A stretch of DNA of 64,000 bases from Streptomyces fumanus (GTDB taxonomy: Bacteria; Actinomycetota; Actinomycetes; Streptomycetales; Streptomycetaceae). The stretch covers positions 1 through 64,000 of the forward strand of contig NZ_BNBI01000023.1 of NCBI RefSeq assembly GCF_014655295.1, in the 5' to 3' direction. How positions within the stretch are numbered: position 1 is the stretch's first letter; every line of letters begins with the position of its first letter. The translations under genes and the position numbers were made by a program. The notes under the pieces were generated by a model. That model worked only from the letters and a program-made list of their open reading frames with translations, had not been told where the DNA came from and made no database searches. Below, piece after piece: positions 36,739 through 45,376 of the stretch.

Positions 36739-37359
36739 ATGAAGATCCTTTCGCCTCGTGCCCTGCGGGCCCTTGGACGGTTCAACGCCGCTTATCCGTG
36801 GGATCACAACGCTCACTACCATCGCTGGATCCTGCGGCAGTTGCCGAGGCGCTTCGGTCTCGCCCTGGACGTCGGTTCCGGCAGCGGTGATCTTGCAAGG
36901 CTCTTGTCCGGACGAGCCGATGCTGTGCAGGCCGTCGATTCTGATCCGGTGATCACAGCCCAGGCCCAGAAGCTGATTCCGTCCGGGCTCCCCGTCACCT
37001 TCAGTGTCACGGATGCAATAGCCGATTTCCCTGCTGGCCCTTACGACGTCATCACGTGCGTCGCCACAATCCACCACCTGCCGTTCGCCCAGGCGCTCAT
37101 CCGATTCCGCCGCCATCTGGCTCCGGGAGGGACGCTGGTGATCGTCGGCTTGTGCCGCGCCGAGACCACCGTGGACCACTTGCTCGGTGCCGTCGCCATT
37201 CCGACCAACGCCGCCATGGGCTGGCTGAAGAACAAGGGTCGCCCCTCGCCGCGGCCCGTCTCTATGACGGCCCCTACTCGCTCAGCGGACATGACCTTCA
37301 ACGAGATCATCCGTGAAGCCAGAGACATCCTGCCCGGCGCACGGCTTCGGCGACGGTAG
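36739..37359 (+). CDS. Class I SAM-dependent methyltransferase, 206 aa
   Basis: The ATG at 36739 follows GGGAC. Motif I is LALDVGSGSGDLARLLSGRA (about residues 40-59), followed by AVQAVDSDPVITAQAQKL (motif II), DVITCVATIHHLPF (motif IV) and HLAPGGTLVIVGL (post-motif strand). The IHHLPF segment is typical of small-molecule or quinone-type methyltransferases. It is a complete, undamaged gene among broken ones and may retain a function. The substrate cannot be predicted. Confidence 0.8.
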   Translation: MKILSPRALRALGRFNAAYPWDHNAHYHRWILRQLPRRFGLALDVGSGSGDLARLLSGRADAVQAVDSDPVITAQAQKLIPSGLPVTFSVTDAIADFPAGPYDVITCVATIHHLPFAQALIRFRRHLAPGGTLVIVGLCRAETTVDHLLGAVAIPTNAAMGWLKNKGRPSPRPVSMTAPTRSADMTFNEIIREARDILPGARLRRR

Positions 37360-37429
37360 TTCTGGCGCTATACGCTTGTATGGCATAAGCCCTGAGTGGC
37401 CCGTGGCTTCCTCGACCAAGTGTCGGTGC

Positions 37430-37938
37430 GGGGGGCTGAGCCTGTTCCACATGCGCGAGGCCCGGGGCTGGGCCCTCCTGGGCGACACCGGCGCGACCGA
37501 CCGGGCGATCGTCAGGGCACACCACCTGTACGCCAAGGGGCCGGCGGACGCCGATCCGGCCTGGCTGGACTTCTTCCAGCCAGGCGAGCTGGCCGGGCTG
37601 GAAGCGCGGCCAGGGCCGATCTGGGGCAGCACGAGCGGGCCGCCGCCGGCGCCGAGCAGGCGGTCCTGCTGCACAGCGCCGCCTTCGCGCGCAACCGCGC
37701 CCTGTGCACGGCGGACGTCGCCATCCAGCATGCGGTGAGGGAGCGACCCGAGCCGGAGGCAGCCGCCGACGCCGCGGGCCGCGTCCTGGCATACCTCCCC
37801 GAGGTGCGCTCCGACCGGCTGCTGCAATCGCTGCACGCCGTCGCGGGCGCGCTGCAGAGGCACAGCCGCGTCCCCGCGGTCGCCGACTGGATCGAGGAGT
37901 ACCGCGCCATCACCGCCACCGGAGGAGGACAGGCGTGA
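37430..37938 (+). pseudogene. XRE-type regulator, C-terminal TPR half only, frameshifted
   Basis: The first part reads LSLFHMREARGWALLGDTGA, DRAIVRAHHLYAKGPADADP and FFQPGELAGLEA. The frame changes near 37610 and continues ADLGQHERAAAGAEQAVLLH, DVAIQHAVRERPEPEAAADA and SRVPAVADWIEEYRAITATG to a stop at 37938. This is the helical-repeat tail of streptomycete XRE regulators; the DNA-binding domain is missing. Its stop overlaps the GNAT start (GTGA), so the acetyltransferase was its operon partner. Confidence 0.65.
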
Positions 37939-38558
37939 CCACCCCCCGCACCCGCACCCGCACCCGCACCCGCACCCGCACCCGCACCCGCACCCGCACC
38001 CGCACCGACATCGTGATCCGCACCTACGGTCCGGGGCAGGTTCCGCCACTGGTCGACACGATCGCCGACCTGTGGGCCGACGCCCACCCGGAGATCGTGG
38101 ACACGCCCGGTGCGCAGAGCGACGGCCTGTCCGTGCCGGCGCTGCGCCGCCAGGTCCTCGCCCACGTCCGCAACCACAGTGAGGGCTTCACCCTGGTCGC
38201 GGCGTACGCGCATGGCACGATGGCCGGCTTCGGCTACGCCTTCCCCTGCACGCCGGAATACTGGTTCGGCCACGAGCTGCTGCCCCAGATCCCAGACCGG
38301 GTCCGCGCCGGGCGCCTGATGGGACTGTGCGAACTGGCCGTCTCCCCCGCCTGGCAGGGCCAGGGCATCGGCACCCGGCTGCACACCGCACTCCTCACCG
38401 CGATCAACCCCGAGTACGCGTCCCTGCTGGTACGGCCTGACAACACGGCCGGCCGCGCACTGTACGAACGGCTCGGCTACCGGTACGCGGGCGCCTACCA
38501 CAACGAACCGTCCGGCCCGGTGTACGACCTGCTCCTTCTGCACGTAGCGGAATCCTGA
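37935..38558 (+). CDS. GNAT N-acetyltransferase with an Arg-Thr repeat N-terminus, 207 aa
   Basis: The GTG at 37935 overlaps the preceding stop. After MTTP comes a run of Arg-Thr dipeptides, then the GNAT fold: IVIRTYGPGQVPPLVDTIAD, TLVAAYAHGTMAGFGYAF, LMGLCELAVSPAWQGQGIGT (acetyl-CoA loop QGQGIG) and LVRPDNTAGRALYERLGYRY. The repeat-free catalytic part is complete. The substrate is unknown; small molecules or antibiotics are usual for such enzymes beside XRE regulators. The repeat likely forms a disordered basic tail. Confidence 0.8.
   Translation: MTTPRTRTRTRTRTRTRTRTRTRTDIVIRTYGPGQVPPLVDTIADLWADAHPEIVDTPGAQSDGLSVPALRRQVLAHVRNHSEGFTLVAAYAHGTMAGFGYAFPCTPEYWFGHELLPQIPDRVRAGRLMGLCELAVSPAWQGQGIGTRLHTALLTAINPEYASLLVRPDNTAGRALYERLGYRYAGAYHNEPSGPVYDLLLLHVAES
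37947..38006 (+). repeat. Hexanucleotide tandem repeat (CGCACC)10 inside a gene
   Basis: Ten uninterrupted CGCACC units encode (Arg-Thr)10 at the start of the GNAT protein. Because the unit is a multiple of three, slippage would change tail length without changing frame. Confidence 0.9.
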
Positions 38559-38942
38559 ACGCCGCTCCCGGGCGAGCGCCTGCTTCCGAGGCCAACAGGG
38601 CATGTCGAAGTCCGTTTCACGGTTCGGTGGCACGGTATACCTGCGCCAAGGCCAGCGGGGTTGAGGCTGCCGAGTTGGCAACAAAGAAGGACACCGTCCA
38701 GCGCAGCACAGGTTCACCGGCTGTTCGGCCCCCGGCCGGGCCGGGACTGTGAGGCCGTTCGGCCCATGAGCGGGCCCATAAGGCGGTGCCTCGTACCGGC
38801 ACGACGCACCTGCCGGCCAGGTCCGCGCTCGACCGGTCGGACATGGGCGCGACAGCGCCAGGCCGCTCCGGCAGCCGCGGTCCGCCCAGCGTCCACGCGG
38901 CCGGCACGGCATCCGGGCGGTGCCGACGCCGGCTCCCGCCGT
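38559..38942. other. Intergenic, convergent ends
   Basis: Separates the plus-strand GNAT gene from the minus-strand flavodoxin gene. No supported gene, promoter or strong hairpin is seen; short open frames lack coding bias. It marks the boundary between the decayed zone and the intact stress island. Confidence 0.4.
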
Positions 38943-39446
38943 TCACTTGCTCGATGCACCGCAGAGTTCTTCGGCGACGGCGGCCGCCCAGGTCTCGATC
39001 GCGGTGAAGTCGCGGAAGTCACCGCCCTTGCCGTTGCGCACGATCATCCGGGCCATCCGTCCCTCGGCGCCCTCGGCGAGGCAGCCGCCGAAAGTGACGT
39101 GTTCCCGCACTCCCAGAGAGGCCATGGCCCTCTTCACGCCGGGCACGGGCTGGATGTCCCGCTCGGCGGCCGTGGCGTCGAGCGGACCGCTGCTGAAGAA
39201 CCACACCGGCCGTTGGGCCAGCGCCCCGCGGTGCCGCCGTACGAAGCGGCGGGCGTCCTTGTGCCAGCGTCCCGCGTACAGACCACCCCCGACCAGCACG
39301 GCTTCGTAGGGTGCCAGGTCCGGCACGGACCGGGCGGGCAGCGCTTCGGCCGCCAGTCCCCGCGCGCGCAGCACCTCGGCCACGGACTCGGCGATCCGTG
39401 CCGTGGATCCGTTGGTCGTCCCGTAGGCGAGCACCTTGTCCCGCAT
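38943..39446 (-). CDS. Flavodoxin-fold protein (HemG-like), 167 aa
   Basis: The ATG at 39446 begins a flavodoxin: VLAYGTTNGSTARIAESVAE holds the phosphate-binding loop (TTNGST), AVLVGGGLYAGRWHKDARRF is the second flavin loop and VWFFSSGPLD the third strand. The family includes menaquinone-dependent protoporphyrinogen oxidase HemG and flavodoxins induced under low oxygen. It is the last gene of the Pat-CBS-flavodoxin operon (13-bp gap to the CBS gene). A role in flavin-dependent electron transfer during hypoxia is inferred. Confidence 0.85.
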   Translation of the reverse strand: MRDKVLAYGTTNGSTARIAESVAEVLRARGLAAEALPARSVPDLAPYEAVLVGGGLYAGRWHKDARRFVRRHRGALAQRPVWFFSSGPLDATAAERDIQPVPGVKRAMASLGVREHVTFGGCLAEGAEGRMARMIVRNGKGGDFRDFTAIETWAAAVAEELCGASSK

Positions 39447-39459
39447 GATGTCCAGCCCC

Positions 39460-40191
39460 TTACAGCTTGCGCAGCCAGTCGTCGGCGACCCCGTGCGACA
39501 CCCGTGCGTCGTTCTCGAGCCGGGAGTCCTCGAAGCGGTGGGTGAGCCGGTCCACGACGTCGATGACTCCGTCGATCGTCCGGGTCATGGACACGGCGAT
39601 CTGGGTCTCGCTCTTGCGTTCCAGCTCGCCGCGCAGTGTGACGACGCCTCCGGTCACACTGACGTCGATGTCGGCGGGGGCCAGCCACAGTCCGCGCTCC
39701 AGTACCTCGTGGATCACCTCCTCGCGGATCTCCGCGTCCGTGCGCAGGAACATGCCCAGCAGGTCGTGCCGGGTGACGATGCCGGCCAGGCGGTCGTCCT
39801 CGTCGAGCACGGGCAGCCGGTTCACCCGGTGCCCGACCATGGTGCGGGCGGCCTCGATGACAGTGTCCTGCGCGTGCACGGTGACGGCGGGGGCGGTCAT
39901 CAGCCCGCCCGCCGTCCGGGCCCGGGCCTTCGCCGCGCGCCGCCGGGCACCGGCCGTCAGTGCCGGGAGCCGATACCGCGGGGCCGGGTCGTACGGCAGC
40001 GGCGTCTCGGCCTGGTGGACCATCAGGTCCGTCTCGGAGACGACGCCGATGACGTGCTCGTGATCGTCCACCACGGGCAGTCCGCTGATCCGGTGGTCGG
40101 CGAGCAACCGGGCGACCTCCTTGAAGGGGGTGCCGTACCGGGCCCGGACGACGTCGACGGTCATCACGGAGCCGACCTTGGGGTGCCTCAT
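39460..40191 (-). CDS. CBS-pair and BON domain protein, 243 aa
   Basis: The ATG at 40191 follows a GAGGA-like site. Two CBS domains are visible: residues ~7-60 (MTVDVVRARYGTPFKEVARL, GVVSETDLMVH) and ~98-155 (LMTAPAVTVHAQDTVIEAAR, GIVTRHDLLGMFLRTD). They are followed by a BON domain (VSVTGGVVTLRGELERKSET). CBS pairs bind adenosine nucleotides and BON binds membranes or phospholipid, so it is probably an energy-state sensor. CBS-BON proteins are regular members of dormancy regulons. It is cotranscribed with the Pat-like gene 12 bp upstream. Confidence 0.9.
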   Translation of the reverse strand: MRHPKVGSVMTVDVVRARYGTPFKEVARLLADHRISGLPVVDDHEHVIGVVSETDLMVHQAETPLPYDPAPRYRLPALTAGARRRAAKARARTAGGLMTAPAVTVHAQDTVIEAARTMVGHRVNRLPVLDEDDRLAGIVTRHDLLGMFLRTDAEIREEVIHEVLERGLWLAPADIDVSVTGGVVTLRGELERKSETQIAVSMTRTIDGVIDVVDRLTHRFEDSRLENDARVSHGVADDWLRKL

Positions 40192-40203
40192 GTCCGTTCC
40201 TCC

Positions 40204-42900
40204 TCAGCGCAGTCGGCGCAGATAGGGGTCCTGCGGCCGGCGTGGCAGCAGGCGTAGCCGGGTGTCCAGCACGGTGATCCCGCCGGGTGTGGCGAGGACC
40301 GGGTTGAGATCGGCCTCGGCGAGCTGCGGCAGGTCCGCGGCCATCCGGGACAGCCGGTGCAGCACCTGTTCCAGGCCCTCCAGGTCGACGGGGCCGCCGC
40401 CGAGCGCGCCGAAGAGCACCGGTGCGCAGTGCGGGGCGGCGATCAGGTCGTGCACGTCGTGTTCGGTGAGCGGGGCGAGGCGGGCCGCGTGGTCGGCGAG
40501 CACCTCGGTGGCCGTGCCGCCCAGCCCGAACACGACGAGCGGACCGAAGACGGCGTCCTGGACGACACCAGCGAACAGTTCGGTGCCGCGCTCGGCGAGC
40601 GGCTGGACGACCACACCGGTCATCAGTCCTTCGAAGCGGGTCCGCAGATCCTGGAAGGCCGCCCGTACCTGGGTCTCGTCGCGCAGGTCGAGGTGGACGG
40701 CATTTTGCAGGCTCTTGTGCACCAGTCCCGGCCAGTGGGCCTTCAGGACCACCCGTCCGTCCGCGCCGCGCAGTTCACCGGCGGCGCGTACGGCCTCGTC
40801 CTCCGTCTCGGCCCAGCCCCAGGGCAGTTGGGGAATGCCGTAGCAGGCGAGGAGCGCGGCGCAGGTGTGCGGGTCGGGCCAGCCCCCGTCCGGGTGCGCG
40901 GTGAGGAAGCCCTCGGCCAGTTCGCGGGCCCGGACCGGGTCGATGCCGTCCAGGGCCACCACGGTTCCGGCGGGCCGGGCGAGCCAGGCCGCCCGGCGGA
41001 CGGCATGGGCCAATGCCCCCGCCGCCGCGTGGAATGCCGCGTACGACGGGACCGTGCCCCCGTCGGAGGCGGGCAGCAGGGTGACGGGCAGGGCTTGTTC
41101 CAGGCGTACGAGGAGGGCGGGTTTGGCCCGGCGGCCGGGTCCGCGGGTGACGGCCCGCACCAGGTCGTCACCGGTGGCGGCGGCGACTGCGGTGGGCACG
41201 AGGGCCACCAGGACGGCGTCGACGCCCGGATGGTCCATGAGCCGGTCCAGGCACGCGCCGAGCGCGTCCTCGGTGACGGCGGCGGTGGTGTCCACGGGGT
41301 TGCCGGTGGCGGCCCCGGCGGGGAGTACGGCGAGCAGGTCGTCGACCAGCCCGGGGGTGAGCGGGGGCACGGTGAGGCCGGCCTCGGCGCAGGCGTCCGC
41401 GGCCAGGACGCCCGCGCCGCCCGCGTTGGTGACCACGACGACGCGGGAGCCCGTCGGGAGCGGCTGGGCGTGGAACAGGGCGGCGGTCTCCAGCAGTTCG
41501 CCGATGGACCGGGTCGCGGTGATGCCGGCCTGCGTGAACAGGGCCTGGCGGGTCAGCGCACCGGTGGCCGCGGCGGCGGTGTGGGACGCGGCGGCGCGGC
41601 GGCCGGCGTCGGTGCGGCCGGCGTCGACGGTGAGGACGGGCATCCGGCGGGTGACGCGCCGGGCGGTGCGGGAGAAGGCCCTCGGGTTGCCGAAGGACTC
41701 CAGGTGCAGCAGGGCCAGGTCGGTGCGGCCGTCGCTCTCCCACCACTGGAGCATGTCGTTGCCGCTGACGTCGTACTTGTCGCCGAGCGAGACGAATGTC
41801 GAGACGCCGATGCCCAGCCGGGACAGCCCCTCCAGCAGGGCGATGCCGACGCCGCCGGACTGCGCGGCGACGCCCGCGGTCCCGGGGGCCGGGTGGACGG
41901 CGGCGAAGGTGGCGTCCATCCGGAGGGCCGGATCGGTCTGGGCGATGCCTAGGCAGTTGGGGCCGACCAGACGCATGCCGTGGGTGCGGCAGGCGCTGAG
42001 CAGCGCCTGTGCCTGGCCGGGGTCCAGGTCGGCGCTGACCACGACCAGGGCCCGTACCCCGGCCTTGCCGCATTCCTCGGCCACGGCGGGCACGGTGTCG
42101 GCGGGAGCGGCGATCACCACCAGGTCGGGAGTGACCGGCAGTTCGCTGACCGACGGGTGGGACGGCACGCCCAGAATCGCTTTGGCGGCCGGATTGACCG
42201 CGAACAGGCGTCCGGTGAAACCGCCCTCGTGGAGATGGTGGAGCAGGGCACGTCCCACCGAACCGGGCCGCCGGCCGACCCCGACGACGGCGACCGTCCG
42301 CGGCGTCAGCAGCGGCGTCAGGCTGGCGATGTCGGCGGCCCGGCCCCGGGCTTCGGTCGCCGCGAGATAGGTCTCCTCCTCGTCCAGCGCGATGACGCAG
42401 TGGGTCTCGGGACCGTCGGGACGCCGGACCACGCTGAGGCCGAGGTCGGTGAAGAGACGCAGCACCTCGTGGTTCTCGCTCAGGGCGTCGGCGGTGAAGG
42501 CGGTGATGCCGTCCTGCCGGGCCGCGGAGACCAGGTGCTCGACGAGCAGTGTGCCCACGCCCCGGTGGTGCAGACCCTCGGCGACCGCCAGGGCCAGTTC
42601 GGCGGTGCCGGGCGCGGTGGCGTCGGCGTGGTACTCGGCCAGACCGATGACCTGTTCCGCCCGTTCGGCCAGCAGGGCCCGGTGGCCGCGCCGGGCCGGC
42701 CCGCAGACGTGGTCGGCGGCCAGGCCCGCGGAGCGGGGACTGACGGCGAAGAAGCGCATGCGGAGGTTCTCCGGTGACATCTCCTCGTAGAGCCCCTGGA
42801 GCTGGTCGTGGTCCGCGGCTTCCACGGCCCGGATGCGGACGGTGGTGCCGTCCGCGAGGAGGGCGTGGACCGGTGGGCGGTACGGCGTGTCGTCCTTCAT
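40204..42900 (-). CDS. Pat-type fusion: GNAT acetyltransferase plus acyl-CoA synthetase (NDP-forming)-like domains, 898 aa
   Basis: The ATG at 42900 is preceded by GGAGG. The N-terminal ~170 residues are GNAT (TVRIRAVEAADHDQLQGLYE, GLHHRGVGTLLVEHL). Next come the CoA-binding Rossmann domain (VAVVGVGRRPGSVGRALLHH), the succinyl-CoA-ligase-like domains (GPNCLGIAQTDP, AAQSGGVGIALLEG, ASHTAAAATG where acetyl-CoA synthetases have the phospho-His) and an ATP-grasp C-terminus (GRVVLKAHWPGLVHKSLQNA, EADLNPV). This order is that of protein lysine acetyltransferases of the PatZ/Pat type reversed, GNAT first. Such enzymes acetylate acetyl-CoA synthetase in response to energy state. It heads an operon with CBS-BON and flavodoxin genes. 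Confidence 0.88.
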   Translation of the reverse strand: MKDDTPYRPPVHALLADGTTVRIRAVEAADHDQLQGLYEEMSPENLRMRFFAVSPRSAGLAADHVCGPARRGHRALLAERAEQVIGLAEYHADATAPGTAELALAVAEGLHHRGVGTLLVEHLVSAARQDGITAFTADALSENHEVLRLFTDLGLSVVRRPDGPETHCVIALDEEETYLAATEARGRAADIASLTPLLTPRTVAVVGVGRRPGSVGRALLHHLHEGGFTGRLFAVNPAAKAILGVPSHPSVSELPVTPDLVVIAAPADTVPAVAEECGKAGVRALVVVSADLDPGQAQALLSACRTHGMRLVGPNCLGIAQTDPALRMDATFAAVHPAPGTAGVAAQSGGVGIALLEGLSRLGIGVSTFVSLGDKYDVSGNDMLQWWESDGRTDLALLHLESFGNPRAFSRTARRVTRRMPVLTVDAGRTDAGRRAAASHTAAAATGALTRQALFTQAGITATRSIGELLETAALFHAQPLPTGSRVVVVTNAGGAGVLAADACAEAGLTVPPLTPGLVDDLLAVLPAGAATGNPVDTTAAVTEDALGACLDRLMDHPGVDAVLVALVPTAVAAATGDDLVRAVTRGPGRRAKPALLVRLEQALPVTLLPASDGGTVPSYAAFHAAAGALAHAVRRAAWLARPAGTVVALDGIDPVRARELAEGFLTAHPDGGWPDPHTCAALLACYGIPQLPWGWAETEDEAVRAAGELRGADGRVVLKAHWPGLVHKSLQNAVHLDLRDETQVRAAFQDLRTRFEGLMTGVVVQPLAERGTELFAGVVQDAVFGPLVVFGLGGTATEVLADHAARLAPLTEHDVHDLIAAPHCAPVLFGALGGGPVDLEGLEQVLHRLSRMAADLPQLAEADLNPVLATPGGITVLDTRLRLLPRRPQDPYLRRLR

Positions 42901-43515
42901 CACGGTTTTCCTCCGAGTCCGGGCCGGTCGGTCCCTTCCGACGCTTCGAGCATCCGCCGCGGCGAGCGCGGCTCCCATGGGCTGACCGGGTCCGGTGGGA
43001 GGGCCGGTAGGCCCCGGTTCCCGGCGTCCGCCGCGCGACGGGCCGGTGGTTCCCAGGCCCGCGCCTTGGCGGGTACGCCGGGCGATCGACTTGGTGCGAA
43101 GCGGCAGGGGCTGCCGGGCGGGCGCGGCCGTCGGCGGGTGTGCCGGTGCGGTATTCCGTCCGTCGGAACGCCGTCGGCGGCCCCGGTCGCGAGGGCCCGC
43201 GCAGTCACCCGGTCCGGGCCATCAACAGGGCGCACACGTGCGGTTCGCCGCCGGCCGGAGACGTACGCCGCGGCTCCGACGCGGGGCGGGGCCCGCCCTG
43301 TACGGGGCGAGGGGATCAAGAGGACTGCCGTGGTCCGTTCGGTCGCCTTCCTCCGACCGCCTCTATGCCGGAGTCGTCCCCGGGCCCGACGAACCGGGCT
43401 CCGGGCCGAAGGTCCCGGTTCACGCAGCCGCCGGCCGAGGACGACTCCGTAGCCCGGTCGACACGCCACGGCGGCCGCCGACGTGGACGGGCCGCGGCCC
43501 GGCAGCCAGGGACGG
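42901..43515. promoter_or_regulatory. 615-bp intergenic region with a DevR-like dyad at 43403-43416
   Basis: GGGCCGAAGGTCCC at 43403-43416 reads GGGACCTTCGGCCC on the minus strand, identical to the box before GAPDH. An outer inverted repeat GAACCGGG/CCCGGTTC (43391-43398, 43414-43421) surrounds it. It lies about 500 bp before the Pat start, so a long leader or another unit is possible. GGGCCGGTAGGCCCC at 43001-43015 is a weaker candidate. No gene is supported here. Confidence 0.5.
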
Positions 43516-45258
43516 TCATCGCGCTGCGGTGTCCGGCTCCCCTCCCACCGGTACCTGCCACACCAATCGCGTTCCGCCGCTCTCCGCAGTGGTCGTCTGC
43601 ATGTCGCCGCCGAGCTTGTGGGCTCGTGCCGCCATGTTGTCGAGTCCGCTGCGGCGGCCTCCGGGCGGGATGCCGACGCCGTTGTCCGTGACCGTCAGGC
43701 GCAGCTTCTTGCCGTCGGTCTCCAGGATCACGTCGGCACGGTCCGCCCGGGCGTGCCGGGCGACGTTGGTGAGGGACTCGGTCAGGACCGCCATGACGTG
43801 ATCGGCGGTCTCCTTCGGCACGTGCGTGTCGAGCAGTCCCTCCATCCGGACGCCGGGAGCGAAGCCCAGGACCGGTGCGGCCTCGCCGACCGCCCTTACG
43901 GCGCGGGCGCGCAGGCCGGACGCCGTCTCGTCGTCCCGGGTCCGCAGCCCGAAGATCGTCGACCGGATGATTTTGATGGTCTCGTCGAGGTCGCCCACCG
44001 CGCGCTGCACCCGCTCGGCGGCTCCCTCGTGCTGGATGAAGCGGCCGGCGCTCTGCAGTGTCATGCCGGTGGCGAACAGCCGCTGGATGGCCAGGTCGTG
44101 CAGGTCCCGGGCGATGCGGTCGCGGTCCTCCAGCAGGGCGATCTGCTCGGCGTCCTGGCGGCGTTCGGCCAGTTCCATGGCGACCGCTGCCTGGGCCGCG
44201 AACACCTGCAGCGGCGCGATCTCCTTCTCGGTGAGTTCGGACCGGCCCGCCTCCCGGACCAGCAGCACCACTCCCCGGACGTCGTCACCCGCGCCGATCG
44301 GAACGGCCACCGCCGGCCCCAGGCCCCCGAACCGCGGTGGCCCGCCCGAGATCCGCGGATCGTGGGAGACGTCCGGACTGCTCACCGGCGCACGCCGCAC
44401 GAATGCCTCGCCGACGAGGCTGCCCTCCACGGGCAGCACCGCCCCGCTCAGCACCTCGGCCTCCCGCCCGATCGCCAGCTCCACCACCAGCGTCCGGGTG
44501 TCCGCGACGGGCATGGCCACCACGGCCAGGGCGGCGGCGGTGATCTCCCGGGCCCGTTCGGCGATCAGCCGCAGCACACCGGTCTGGTCGGCACCGGACA
44601 TCAGGGTGTGGGTGATTTCGGCGTTCACCTGGAGCCAGCGTTCGCGCAGCCGGGACTCCTCGTAGAGGCGGGCGTTGTCGATCGCCACGCCGGCCGCCAC
44701 GGCCAGCGTGGCCAGCACCGATTCGTCGTCCTCGTCGAACTGCTGGCCGCCGCGCTTCTCCGTCAGGTACAGGTTGCCGAAGATATGGTCGCGCACCCGG
44801 ATGGGGACACCGAGGAAGGTGTTCATCGGGGGGTGATGGGCCGGGAAGCCGTACGAGGCCGGGTGGTCGGAGAGCTTGGGCAGGCGCAGCGGCTCGGGGT
44901 GGCGGATCAGCTCGCCCAGGATGCCGTGGCCCTCCGGGTAGGGGCCGATCCGCGCGATCTGCTCGGCGTCGACGCCGACGGTGTGGAAGGCGGACAGCCG
45001 CTTGCCGTCGGGCCCGATCACGCCGAGCGCGGCGTACTCGGCGTCGACCAGTGCCGCCGCGGCCTCCACGATGCTGCGCAGCGCCTGTTCCAGGTCGAGC
45101 TCCCGGCCGACCGACAGCACCGCTTCGAGCAGGCTGTGCACCCGGTCCCGGGTCCCCCGCGCCGCGTCCAGCCGGGCCTGGAGCTCCTCCAGCAGCTCGT
45201 CCAGCCGCAACTGCGGCAGCCGTACCCGAGCCGCGCCGGCTTCCTCGGCACCTCCCAC
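43516..45258 (-). CDS. osdK: GAF-GAF sensor histidine kinase, DevS/OsdK-like, 580 aa
   Basis: The GTG at 45258 is preferred to one 27 bases upstream because GGAGGG lies 6 bases before it. A coiled coil (ARVRLPQLRLDELLEELQAR) leads into GAF 1 (~45-200; HPPMNTFLGVPIRVRDHIFG, LYLTEKRGGQQFDEDD) and GAF 2 (~215-370). A HisKA_3 helix contains ARDLHDLAIQRLFATGMTLQ with His387, and the HATPase has LTESLTNVARHARA and VTDNGVGIPPGGRRSGLDNM. This is the architecture of DosS/DosT of M. tuberculosis and OsdK of S. coelicolor, sensors of oxygen, NO or redox. Heme binding in the first GAF is likely but not proven by sequence. It lies 118 bp downstream of GAPDH; a partner regulator is at 59344-60042. Confidence 0.85.
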   Translation of the reverse strand: MGGAEEAGAARVRLPQLRLDELLEELQARLDAARGTRDRVHSLLEAVLSVGRELDLEQALRSIVEAAAALVDAEYAALGVIGPDGKRLSAFHTVGVDAEQIARIGPYPEGHGILGELIRHPEPLRLPKLSDHPASYGFPAHHPPMNTFLGVPIRVRDHIFGNLYLTEKRGGQQFDEDDESVLATLAVAAGVAIDNARLYEESRLRERWLQVNAEITHTLMSGADQTGVLRLIAERAREITAAALAVVAMPVADTRTLVVELAIGREAEVLSGAVLPVEGSLVGEAFVRRAPVSSPDVSHDPRISGGPPRFGGLGPAVAVPIGAGDDVRGVVLLVREAGRSELTEKEIAPLQVFAAQAAVAMELAERRQDAEQIALLEDRDRIARDLHDLAIQRLFATGMTLQSAGRFIQHEGAAERVQRAVGDLDETIKIIRSTIFGLRTRDDETASGLRARAVRAVGEAAPVLGFAPGVRMEGLLDTHVPKETADHVMAVLTESLTNVARHARADRADVILETDGKKLRLTVTDNGVGIPPGGRRSGLDNMAARAHKLGGDMQTTTAESGGTRLVWQVPVGGEPDTAAR

Positions 45259-45376
45259 GGCTGACCCTCCAACGCCCCACCGCACTGCCGGCAGTCATGC
45301 CGCTTGCCCTGCAACGGTATCCGCTCGAACGGGCTGATGGTACGGGGTCGCTCCCGGCGGGGGCCGGGCGAAATGG

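Noticed and set aside
37947..38006. CRISPR or phase-variable contingency locus
   Set aside because: The repeat is a simple hexamer inside a coding sequence, has no spacers, and cannot change frame.
43000..43515. Genes in the gap between the kinase and the Pat-like gene
   Set aside because: Several open frames exist on both strands, but none has a ribosome site, a known motif or consistent codon bias.
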